NCBI GenBank assembly: GCA_024663395.1
Contig: JANFAH010000007.1
Span: 2,046,001-2,110,000 of the forward strand
Source: Pisolithus tinctorius
Lineage: Eukaryota > Basidiomycota > Agaricomycetes > Boletales > Pisolithaceae
Direction: 5' to 3'
Length of the DNA: 64,000 bases
Below, in pieces: positions 30,440-41,096 of the stretch. The first letter of the stretch is position 1. Each line of letters starts with the position of its first letter. The position numbers and the translations under genes were made by a program. Under the pieces are notes generated by a model. The model was not told where the DNA came from. It worked only from the letters and a program-made list of their open reading frames with translations, and did not search any database.

Positions 30440-33400
30440 TGTGTTTCATGTTATCCTTTGTTGCAATTTTGCATACAGACCTCACTGAGTATGTGTTGGA
30501 ACCATTTAGTGGTGTCTACATACTTGATGAGGTGTGGTTGGGCTTTCAGATTGGACAAGAGGAATGATAGGGAAGTGGCATCTCTCCCTAGTGTTCTTTG
30601 CAGGATGTGATGCTCTCTGTTGTATCTTGGGCATTGGAACAGGTAGTGGTGGATGTCCTCTGGTCTGTCTTCTCTGCATTGAAGACATGAGGGAGTGTCA
30701 CTACATTTGAAGCAGTACAGGTGTTTGTTGAGCAGTGAGTGACCTGTATGTAGGTACATGTACAAGCTCATTTGTTTTTTGGGCATCAATGCAACTAGCT
30801 TTACAAATAAGGGGCTGGGGAGAAGGGGGTTGATGTTGGATGTTTTTTGGTAGTGAGGGGACTTCTTCTAGGTGTTGGTCCAGAGGGCTTTCAATCTTGC
30901 AGCATGGAGTTGCTTGAGGGCAGAGATGCTGTGGGGCAATTGTGTTTTTAGTACATTGGGTAGTACATCTGGGTGGCTGGCAGTGGCTGCTCCTCCCACC
31001 ACCAGTTTTGCTTCCTCATCTGCTAGTTTGTTCCCCTCAATGTCCATGTGTCCTGCTATCCAGCATAGTGTGATGCTTCTTCTTATTAGGTGTTCCTCTT
31101 TGATGATTTCACAGATCATCAACCTGAAGTACATCAGTAGGTAGTGCCCAGGTCTTGCTGATGGTCACTCACTCAATCTGATTTCTGCCTGGTTGTTGGC
31201 TAGTATGGATGCTGGGAACATGATTTTGTCTCTGGTCACAAGGAGGTGTGCTGCTAGTAGTAGTGCTGCAGCTTCCACTTCAAATACTGTATGTTGTGAG
31301 GGGTCTCCCAGGTGATACCACAGTGTTGTGATGAGTCAGTGGTTTACAAACAGAGCTGCTGCCACACCTATGCCTTCTTCTGTGCATGAGCCATCTGTGA
31401 AGATTAGTGTACAATCTTTAGTTTTTTTGAGGTCTTTGATTGCTTCCTTCTTGTTTGGAGCTATGGACATAGTGTGTGGTGGACTTGCATAGGGAGGAGT
31501 TGGGCAGGGTTGGATGGACTTGATTTGTCTTGGGTCAACATTTAGATCATGTACTAGGTGGTGGATTGCTGTCCTGTGGTGTTTTACATTGGTTTTGGTG
31601 ATTCTGTTGATGTGTGCATGTAGAGGGTGTTCACCAGGTAACATTGAGAGTTGGAGCAAGGCTTTGTAGAGCATGTGCTGTACAAGGAGGGGAATGGGGG
31701 GAATGTGTGCATGGGCTAATAGAGCATCAGTGGGGGTGGTCCTCATGGCACCTGTTATGGCCAGGGCTGCCATTCTCTGGATTGATAGGATGCGATTGAT
31801 TATACCTTTCAAGCCTCTCATTCTGGTTAGGTGATCACCAGAGAACACCAGTTGTATCCACACCAGTGCTGCATACATCACTTTTGGGACTACTACTGCT
31901 TGATAGAGTTGTTGCATGAGTTTTGTTGGTATACCCCCATGATGCTGCCAAGACCCTCCTGAGTAGGAGAGCTTGTTTTGTTCCTTTTTCTATTGCCTGA
32001 GCCACCTGCATCTTCCATCTTAGCTCTTGGTCAAGGATAACACCTAAGAATTTGTGAGTTGCTGTGGGTGTGATTACTGTGTCTCTTATTGTCAGTGGTG
32101 GTCTGGGTTTGGCTCTACTGAGTGTGAAGTCCATCAGTGCAAACTTGCTTGTTTCAAAGCACAAGTTGTGCTTGTTGGACCATTCATAGCTGCCATCTTC
32201 ACATTCCATCATGTTGAGTAGCATTGCATGGGTGTCTGTGAAGGCCTTGCCAATGGCAACAAAGACCATGTCATCTACAAACACTAGGGCTGGTTCCTTT
32301 TTGCCTTTGGCTGTGTCTACTAGGTCTGCACTGTAGATGATGTAGAGTATCATTGAAAGGGGGTCACCTTGCCTGATGCCATTACTGACTGGGAACCAGT
32401 TAGATTCATAGTCATCAAACTTCAGCCTAGTTCTTCTGTTTGTTAGTAGTCTTTCTGTGTATCTTACAATGTCTAGTGGGAGTCCTCTCTTCCTCACATT
32501 GTGTAGGAGTCAATCTGTTACTGCATTCAGGAATGCGCCCTCTATGTCAAGAAGAAGTGCAGATACTACTTGTTTTTGATGCCATGTGTGACATATTGTC
32601 ATCTTGAGCAGGAGTAGCAAGTCCTCAGTTGAGCAACCCAGTCTGCCACCAAAGTGGGTGGGTGGGAGCAGCTGGTATTTTTCTAGGATGAATGATGTGC
32701 ATTCAGCCACTATTGCTGATAGCAGCTTTGCTGTTGTGTTGAGTAGCACTATTGGGTGGTAGGCCTTTGGTGTCATGTAGTCTGGCTTGTTCAGTTTGCA
32801 GAGTATGACAGTTGTTGATTCCCTCCAGGGGTTGTAGTACATATGAAGGGTGAACACTGCATTGAAAGAATGTAGTAAGTAGTCTAGTAGTAGTGGAGAT
32901 TTTTGGAATATGATATTAGCTACTCCATCCAGCCCCAGTGCTTTGTATGGGTGGAGATTTCTGATGGTTCACACAAGTTGGTCTCTTGTGATGGGGCACC
33001 ATGACATTACTGGTTCCAGGTAGTCATAGTCTTGCAGTACCAATGAATAGGTTGGGGGCAGGGGAAACAGCATCTGTGTGAAGAGTTGACTTTTGTCCTC
33101 ATTGGAGTTGACCATCATAGTGTTGCCTTCATTGCCTACTTTTTTGAGGGATGGTATTCTGGCCTTGCTGCCATCACTGTATGGCTTGGATATGTAGCTG
33201 TTGGCAGTCCAAAGGTCTTCACTGTTGGCTTCTTCTAGCCAGTCTCTCCAGTGGTTTTTCTTGGCTTCCTGGATGGCCCTGTCATATTCTTTGGCTTTGC
33301 TTTTCCTTAGGCTGTGACTTTTGTGATTGCAGATTGTGCAGAATGTATATGAAGCTTTACTTAGCATTTTGAGCTCCTTTCATAGGGTAGTCAGTTCCTT

Positions 33401-34385
33401 TGTCCACCAGCATTTCTTGTGTGGGTGGGGCCATGACCTCAGTACTGCTTTCTCCAGAGTGGTGCACAGTGCTTCATCTATGCCTCACATTTTTACTTGG
33501 AACTCTTGCTCATTCATGATTATCAAGGGTGGTCTGATCTTAGTCAGTTCAGCTTTCAGCATTTTGTTGAATTTCTCCCAGTTGACTTCTTGATAGTTGT
33601 AGCCTGGCAGAGATGTGGATAGGGTGAGGTCTGTATTGATGTGTGTCAGGATTGGAACATGGTCTGTGTTGGGGCCTCTGTCTTCTGGACTTGTGTTGCA
33701 GCTGGTCAGCTCTTCCATCATTGGCTCTGTGCAAAAAACATTGTCCAGGCATGTCCAGTTGCCTGTGGATGACAACTGGAGGGTAGGTATTCCTTTGGGT
33801 AGTGCCTGCATCATTCCATAGTCTGCCACTAATTCTAGCAACTTTTGCATGGAGCTTAGTGCCCTTGCCATGAACAGATGATGGTTGCAGTCCTCATCCC
33901 ACAGTGGGTGACATCTGTTGAAGTCACCCAGCCATATCATGTGGTTGTTTGCCATTGGTCTGACTTTATCAATGTTTGCAGTGAGGAAGGTGCTCATTGT
34001 CTCTAGCATTTGGTCATGTGTACAGTCATTATAAACATGCATAGGTGCCCTTTGCAGTCCTTAGCTGCATTACAACAACATCCACAGAGGGGAAGGCTAT
34101 CTGCTCCCAATTGTTAGTACTGATTTTTGAGTTGATTAAGGTTACTGCTCAGGGTCTAGTGTTTTGGGTGGTTTTTGTGGTGGGGTATACAACCCTCCAG
34201 TGGGTGTTCACTTGGATGTTGCCTATTTGGTTGATTGGGGGTTCCTGAATGGCAACTATGTCCCATTTGTCTGCTATTTGGCTGTTTAGTAAGGAGTGTA
34301 GTGCCATGTGAGAAGTGTTGGGATTTTGTTGCCATATGCATAGTTTGGTTAGCACATTGGTCTGGGGTTGGTGTCCAGGCATCAA
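30440..34385 (-). pseudogene. LINE ORF2: endonuclease, reverse transcriptase, RNase H
   Basis: It starts MPGHQPQTNVLTKL at 34,385. Endonuclease pieces: KLCIWQQN, WDIVAIQEPP (34,250), WLGDFNRCHPLWDED (33,910), LDNVF and TDHVPI. RT pieces: an EAKKNHWRDWLEE region (33,260), YHPIVLLN and LDIEGAFLNAV (32,540). A stop comes before MRKRGLP at 32,497. Then GIRQGDPLS, LVFVDDMVF (catalytic FVDD) and FLGVILD. RNase H: IFTDGSCTEEG (31,410), FEVEAAALLL, SILANNQAEI (normally Asp) and WIAGHMDIEGNKLADEEAK (31,050). The zinc-binding tail is HTGHSLLNKH, CLQC and HYLFQCPRY (30,700). Multiple frame breaks. Confidence 0.88.
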
Positions 34386-34556
34386 TTAGGGATGGGATGG
34401 GTTTGGGATCTCTGTCTGTGGGTTGGCTGCTAGGGCAAGCTGAGTCTGGGTCATGTTATCAGTAGGGGGGATGTTGTGCATTGTGTGGTGACTTGCAATG
34501 GGGCCTCCTCTACCTCCCCTTATTCTGTTGTTCATGCCTTGTCTTGGTGGGTTGGC

Positions 34557-36172
34557 TCAGTTGTTGATGGCTTCACCTAGAGTTATTTGCCTGAGTTGGC
34601 CTGGGCTGGGTGGGGTTAGCATTGGGGGTCTCATGGGTATGATCAGGCCTGTTGGTCTTGGAGGTAGCTCAATGTGTGTCCATTCTTCTGCCATTGGGAA
34701 GTATGGCATGCAGTTTTCCAGGGTGCAATCATCCATTGTGTTGCATCTTCTGGTGAAATCCATGCAGTTTCTATCTGCACTGGAGTGGGAGTCATCTTGG
34801 CAGTTTATGCAGAAGTGGGTGGCAGTGTTGCAGTCCTGCATGTGGTGGGCTTGGGCACATATGCTGCATGTGTTAACTTCTTGTTTACAGTCCCTGGCCA
34901 GGTGTCCTATACATTGGCACTTGAGGCACCTGACTGGTCCTTTTTGTCCTTGTGTGGGCATAGTCTGTTGAAGCCCCAATAGAGACCACCTCTTAGCAGT
35001 TGGTTGGCCACTTCCAGGGAGGTGAGGGAGATGAGTGCATGTGCAACTTGTTTGTTGGGTGTGCATTTGGCTGGGTCCTTGATCCATTTGATTTGTGCAA
35101 TCAATCCTGGCAGGATGTTGTTTTCATTTTCCATATCACAGAGGGTATCTGGGGTGTCTGCCAGCATTGAAACAGGGAGGAAAGGAATTACTTAGTGTTG
35201 ATCTTTGATCAGTACTTCACCACCTAGTTTGGCTAGGAAAGTTGCCTTGTTGGCTGGTTCCTTGATCCATGCTGCTGCTTCTTGGCTGTTAAGTTTGAGT
35301 AGAAGGCCATTGTTGCATAGTTGTGTGACTGATTTGAGTTGCATATCAGGGCCATCAATTTGGTCTACTGCTTCCAGTGCTTGTTTGATCAGGTCAATGA
35401 TGGTTTCCCTTGAGGTGGTACTGTTTAGCTGATGATGATTGCTGTTCAGGTCAATAAGTATCTGCCTTTCTCTGATGGCTGCATGGGCTTTGGTGTATTC
35501 CAGTGAGAAGTGTTTGCCTAGCAGTATTTGGCTCAGGTTAGTTGGTTTCAAAGTGAGCATGATGGGTTGCTGGGTTGTGATATGGTTCTTTCGGTCCTCT
35601 AGTGTCAATTTGATTGTGCCCATGTCTGCAATTAGGTTTTGTACTTTATTCTCTAGTTGATCAGAGTCTATGCTGTTGGTTGTGCTGGTGAGAGATTCAA
35701 CCTTCCTGGTGATGTTATCACTTAGCATTTCTGCAGTTTCATTGATTTTCATCAGGTTTTCTGAGGCTGATAAAATCTTCACTACTTGAGGGAAGATGGC
35801 AGCAATTACCAAGGTTTCTAGCTTATCTGATACAGCTCTGGTGACCATCTCAGCTAGTGTTGATGCTGCAGGGTCCTTGACCAAGTAGGCAGCTGCACAG
35901 ATGGCTGAGCATAACATGTTGTTCACACCTTTAGTCTGTGATATATAGAAGAAGGCATGTGAGATGTGCTTGGGTGTGGCCAGTTCACCTTGTATCATGT
36001 ATAGCTGGTCTAAGAATAGTTTGGCCAATTCTGTGTCTTTTATTTCAGTGTCTGGGTCATTGATGATTTCTTCTAGGGAGAAACTGTTGCTTCTGGTGGT
36101 CTTGCCTAGACCTGACATGCAAGGGACTGGTGGGGGTCCTGACATGGCATAGGAACTTGACCTTGAGGACAT
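34557..36172 (-). pseudogene. LINE ORF1 (gag-like, three CCHC knuckles)
   Basis: 36,172-35,192 is one long frame of 326 codons starting MSSRSSSYAMS. It ends at an in-frame TAA, after which the same frame continues (VIPFLPVS, then LCDMENENNILPG). A one-base slip near 34,960 brings in the zinc region: CLKCQCIGHLARDC, CSICAQAHHMQDC and a third C-x2-C-x4-H-x5-C knuckle. It ends near 34,557 after YFPMAEEWTHIELPP. In live elements it binds the element RNA. A helical N-terminal part precedes the knuckles. Confidence 0.82.
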
Positions 36173-36397
36173 TCATCCAGTTGAGGTCATGTGTTAAGGG
36201 CTTGGGTTTGGATGGGGGTGGGTAGTGCTGTGTGCTTAGGATTGTTGCTTGTGGCTCAGTAAGATGCTACTATATGTTGCTTTTATTTGCAATGGGCCCT
36301 GCTTTCACTGGCTGCTACAAAGAGTCCTGAAAATTTTTCAGGGTCTCAGTCAGGGTGCCATGTGGAGCAGAGTCAAGAAGCATCTTTGCAGGAGTTT

Positions 36398-37103
36398 ACT
36401 TGCAATGGCTGCAGGGAAGGTCAACATATTGTCTGTCCCTCCCATTGTGGAGAGTTCATGACTTGACAAATGAGGCCCTTCTGACAGCATGTTCACCCCT
36501 GCATCCAATGATTGCAAAACTGGTGCAAGTGACTCAACAACCAAGGCAAAGAAGACTCTACAGCCATTGGGCATGAAGAATGGACAGTAATGAATGCACA
36601 GTGGCATGCTTTGTATATGTTAATGTACTCAACAGGAATTTGTGTATGCTACAATGGTTGAAGAAAATCAACCCCAACAGACAGAAGGAAGATTTCCCTT
36701 TGTACTGGGATAAGACTCTAATGCCAGCCACATGTGAAGTAAATAAACTCACTTTCCCTGTCAACTATTTTTACTGACAATACATAGAATTACAACAATG
36801 AAGCCAAAGAGCTTGTAAGTGATGAACATGCCAGAAAAGCACTCTAATACATCATTAGGTTGCAAAGAATACCTGGACCAAGTCCATCATTGAGCAAGGT
36901 ATTCTGCATACCTAGGCATTTTTTTGTATTGAGACCTACTTCGCATGAAATCACATCACATCAAACCACATCACATCACATCATTATTTCCATCCATTGG
37001 AATCATTGATATGGCTTATTATTCAACTTATCTTGATTGTGTCACATTGGCACCACCAACTCTGCCTACTATTCAATTAATTGGAGCACCATCACCTGCC
37101 CAT
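36398..37103. other. CpG-poor spacer between LINE and solo LTR D
   Basis: Presumed target DNA of the LINE. A plus frame at 36,580-36,777 is not recognised. A short CACAT tandem tract lies at about 36,950-36,985. Confidence 0.3.
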
Positions 37104-38721
37104 TGTGAGTCAAAGTGTGGTTCAGTGGTGAAAACCAACCAAAACCAACACAAAAGACAATAAGAGCAAGTGGTGGTGTGCCTATGCAGTACCTAGCTGG
37201 TGGAACCTTCTATTTGGGCAGTTCCTTGTGAGCTACAACACTCAAAGATGAGTGATGAGGATTGGGGGTGCTCCTGACAAAGAAGGAGCAGGAATGTGAG
37301 AGATTGCAATGGGGTAGGCTGCCATCAGCCTACAGAAGGATAGATGATGACTTAATTCAATGTTCTGAGCTCAGGGAGGACTTGGAGTGAAGCTGATTGA
37401 TGAGAGACAATAATAGATGAAGTAGACAATAGCTAGACCCTTAATAAAGTCTCAACTATCAAAGCTGATGGATGATTTACTGAGTGATGATGAAATGTGA
37501 GCAAGAGGGGCTCTCTGATGTCTTCTTTTTTTAGCTATCTAAGTACAGTGACTTATATACAGTACAAGAGCATTGCCTATGGAAAACAAGGTGCAAACAC
37601 TTGGTAAGTAATTGGTAAGTGATAAGTAAGGAATGTAAGCAATGGGTAATCATCTTAGAAAGCATTGGTGAGCATTGGTAAGGATAAGTAAGCCAAAACA
37701 CAAGTCAAGGACAGTCAGAACTTCAAAGTATGAGTCAAGCATTGTCAGCAACTGAATAAGTGCACTGGAATTGCATTAGGGGGAGGCTGTGCATGTCACA
37801 TCTCAAAGAGATTGCTTGTAGGCCAAGGTGGGATGACAGAGGCAGTGCTGATCTGATGCTGATATAGTACATCCAAAAGTGGACAGAGTGAGTCAGATGT
37901 CAACAGGGGTCAAGCTTTGGGGGCCTGTGGGGTGATAGGAGCATAGGGGATTGCAACTTTCCCCCCCAACTGTCCTCTCAGTGATGCAAATAAAAACTTC
38001 ATGAATGAGGCTCTGTTGGAAGAGAGGATGAAGGGGGAGCATCTTCTGCTGTATCTTGCAATAGGAAGGATCCATATGCTTCTTGGACTGGAGAGACAGA
38101 AATAACCACATAAGACCTTTCTAAGTGAATGACAGACCTGAGGTGACCAAAGAACATCCTCCTAGAGGTCATACTGACAAAAAGAATGTGCTGTCCAAGC
38201 TGGATGGGCTGAGAGGGGGCAGATGAGGATGGGATGTACCAGGACACTTCAGGACAGAAGCTAGTAGGAATTCCTGGTAGATATATGTAGCCATGGTCCC
38301 TAGCAGAGGGGACAAGCAAAATGATTGATGTGGAGGTGGCCATATCAGAAGAATTAGTGAAATGAGCATCTTTTGGAGGAAGTGCTGCAGAAACATGTGG
38401 AGTGTGCAGATCCTTTCCAATTTTGGAAGGTAGGACCACATGGCTGAGCACTATAAGTGAGTGTGGAAATGGTGTTGGTATCTGTGGAAATGGTGGAGAT
38501 ACATATGTTGAGAATCAGAATGCCATACACAGATGCTTAAGAATTTTTATTGGCACTTAACTTGCTTCCTCCCTTTTTCTTTGGCACTGATGACTCATTC
38601 TTGTGTGATGGATGACTGCCAATGTCCCTGGCTGTCATTCTTTGCATGAGGGCTATAGGTTTCTTCTCCATTCATCAGCAGTATCCATGTCCACATCACC
38701 AAACACCTTTGATGTGTGACA
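37104..38721 (-). mobile_element. long solo LTR, copy D (perfect 4-bp duplication)
   Basis: TGTGAGTCAAAG..GATGTGTGACA with CCAT on both sides (37,100-37,103 and 38,722-38,725). This defines the family as an LTR with 4-bp target duplications. TATATAA lies in reverse at 37,559-37,553. The shared U3 frame is at 38,451-37,999 and is shortened relative to copy B. Confidence 0.8.
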
Positions 38722-39890
38722 CCATGTGTCTGCATTGTATGCCCTGTTACACTCAGACTGAAGTCTAGGCACAAGGGGAGCTCAGCTGCAGACTAAAGGT
38801 TTCTACTGAGCTATGGCTGCAGTAACCTCTGTAGACAACAGGGGATTTAGGGCAATGCCTGTAAGAGTGGTCCTGGTAAGGGACACTGAGGGTGAAGTTC
38901 TGAGAATGCTGTGTATGATTGAGCAGCTCAAGTCTGAGGTTCCAGGACTTGAGGCAGCAGTCTAAATATTACAAAGAAATGGACCATGAGGTGTCCACAT
39001 GTATTGAGCTAACTATGTCATTGGTTGAACAATGAGGACACATGTCCTAAGCATGTAAGGAGGCAGTAATGCTAGTGGTGGGGATAGAGAGCCATCAGAT
39101 CAGAGAGAAGATGGGTTGAAAAGGAAAAGAAGTCCAACAGAACAAACATGAGGTAAATGTACAGTGAAACAAGGAAAAACAGGGGTGAAACATAACATGC
39201 CCCTTCACACACACACATTGTACTCTAGCATAGCATCCCCTGCATCCAAACCAGGTCACATGTATTAGTCCCCCACCCAGTAGAATGTAATACAATGTGA
39301 CACAATATCATACCACATCATTTTCAAGCAGACAGCACAGTGCCAGTGTGAATATGACCTGATACCACTAAGTAATACAGTATCATGTCACACCAGGTCA
39401 CATGCACTCATATTGAGCAAAGCCAATGAGGGCATGACTCAATGTGGCCAGATATGAGTCAGTAGATTTGCACCAAAAAGATCATATTGTATGTATCATA
39501 CAGAGGTAGTACCTGGTCATACTATGTCAGTCTCATATTGCTAGCAGGCTCTGACTCCATGTGACCATGTATCACTTGCCCAGTTTGGTCACATCCTGTC
39601 ACTTCACATCACACCCAGCCATGGCCAGTTTTCACTGGGCATCAGCTTGCATCCTGACAAGCAGCTGTAGTGCTCACCAACAAGGCCAAATGAACAATTT
39701 TGTAATTACAACATGCACTGCCAACTAGGTATGGTTTACATAATACAAACTTTGAATGAAGGGCATGGCATGCTGTCATAGTCTGAACTATGAAAATGTT
39801 AAGCTGATCCTTATGGCCCACCATAGCAGTAGAACCCCAAAAGGCTGTGATGGACTAACAACAATCCTTGTGCTGATTTTTCCCTGTAGG
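38722..39890. other. right end of the CpG-depleted island; no large gene
   Basis: Contains the second small conserved ORF and a stretch (39,170-39,640) rich in TGTGAC/GTCACA motifs. CpG reappears abruptly at about 39,890-39,920. Confidence 0.5.
38855..38965 (+). other. small conserved ORF, copy 2 (36 codons, or 50 with an upstream ATG)
   Basis: MPVRVVLVRDTEGEV, then LRMLCMIEQLKSEVPGLE and a final AAV stop. An upstream in-frame ATG at 38,813 would add MAAVTSVDNRGFRA. It matches the copy at 49-159 (-). CpG-depleted flanks; unknown family. Confidence 0.4.
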
Positions 39891-40019
39891 GTTTGGGATG
39901 AAACGGGTGGTAGCATCGTTACTTCGAGGTGCCATCGAGTCAACCTGTGGGCCTGTGAGTTCGTCACTGTCAGACATGGGAGCTACTTGGAATGCGTGGC
40001 AAAGATTTCGTAACACATT

Positions 40020-40961
40020 TACATAACCCCCAATCTGTGGCGTGGAGTCCCGGGTATGGTTGCAAGCATACAGACCCCAAACCTTGAAATGGCAACATGA
40101 TCCTTCTCGCCCACCGTAATCGTGTCCATTACGAGGTCGACTATACTGCGAGTAGCTCCGGAGTTAAGTTAATTGAAAATGGGACGCTATGCACCGATTA
40201 CATGAGCAGTGGAGGAGCTAGTGCTTGCATCACGTCATACGGGGCAATCGAAGGAGAGCGAGCAGCTTTCTCCGGGATGGACAAGAACAATTACGTACCG
40301 TTGGGAACATTCCCCTACCTTCCATTTCCTGCGACTAGTTCGATCTCACCGTCAATCCAGCGCCGAGCCCGTCATTCTCAAGGTTGTACTTTGACCGTTC
40401 TGCGACTTCGGGGATGTGGTCTATCCCGATGACTTTCCCCTGAGGCAGGTTTGGGTTGTCAGACGAATGCATGGGGGAGACAAGGTGATGCAGGACTGCA
40501 GCCAAATATCCCGATCCGCTGCCTACGATGACAACGGTGGCTCCAGGGTGGACGTATGGGAGCATGTTCTCCAACGCAGTGTGCGTGCTGACATCATGAT
40601 GAAAGGGGGGTGCCACGGGGGAAAGACAGAGAGAGCGAGATTACCATGTGAGGAGCAGATAAGGTGGCGCCGTGCCCGATGGATCCGTGTGAGCACATCG
40701 CCCAGAGAATGGAATGTTCGAGGAAGAAAAAAGAAGACGAACTGCGGAGAGTCTTGGTATGCATTGCTTGGCCAGAGGTAGGGCGTACGGTTGACCGTGT
40801 TGACCTTGGCCATGGCCTGCCAGCTGGTGCATGAGTCAGTAGGTCTGATACGCGCACAGCAGTGAACGCACGTCAGTGACCCTGTCTAAGGCTAGGATGC
40901 TCTGTCGAGCCAGATTTCGTATCGGCTCGTTGTTCGACCTTCCGCTGCACCTCCAGGCCAT
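40020..40961 (-). pseudogene. protein-L-isoaspartate O-methyltransferase, decayed
   Basis: Exon 1 (40,961-40,872) reads MAWRCSGRSNNEPI. Exon 2 (40,816-40,743) reads AMAKVNTVNRTPYLW, then SNAYQDSPQ. Exon 3, ending 40,645, reads IGHGATLSAPHM. Exon 4 reads ALENMLPYVHPGATV, VGSGSGYLAAVLHHLVS (SAM-binding motif) and GKVIGIDHIPEVAERS. The enzyme repairs damaged Asp/Asn in proteins using S-adenosylmethionine. The exon 3 acceptor is CACGG instead of CAG, exon 4 needs a one-base correction (CACACTGCG), and the C-terminal half is only traceable as APYDVM and DHVAISRFGV. It ends almost at the transposon island edge. Sequence error cannot be excluded. Confidence 0.7.
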
Positions 40962-41096
40962 CACGTTGTTGACGTTGACGTCAGCTTCTACATTTCCTTG
41001 GCGATACCGCACAGCCACCGACGCACGTGTTCTCCATCCGATGATCCCGCGTCAGCGTATTAAAGAAGCAGGCGGGTGTGCGAGCCCGCAGAATTG

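Larger units (their letters stand above)
29841..36383 (-). mobile_element. Tad-like LINE (non-LTR retrotransposon), about 6.5 kb
   Basis: It contains ORF1 with zinc knuckles and ORF2 with AP endonuclease, RT and RNase H, all on the minus strand. The 3' end at low coordinates has a T-run (29,838-29,849, the A-tail in reverse). The 14-mer CTTTGCAGGAGTTT occurs at 29,827-29,840 and again at 36,384-36,397 and is a likely target duplication. About 600 bp at 29,850-30,440 is 3' UTR. Several stops and slips make it inactive. Confidence 0.85.

Noticed and set aside
35204..36152. Plus-strand frames over the LINE ORF1.
   Set aside because: Shadows of the 326-codon minus-strand ORF1.
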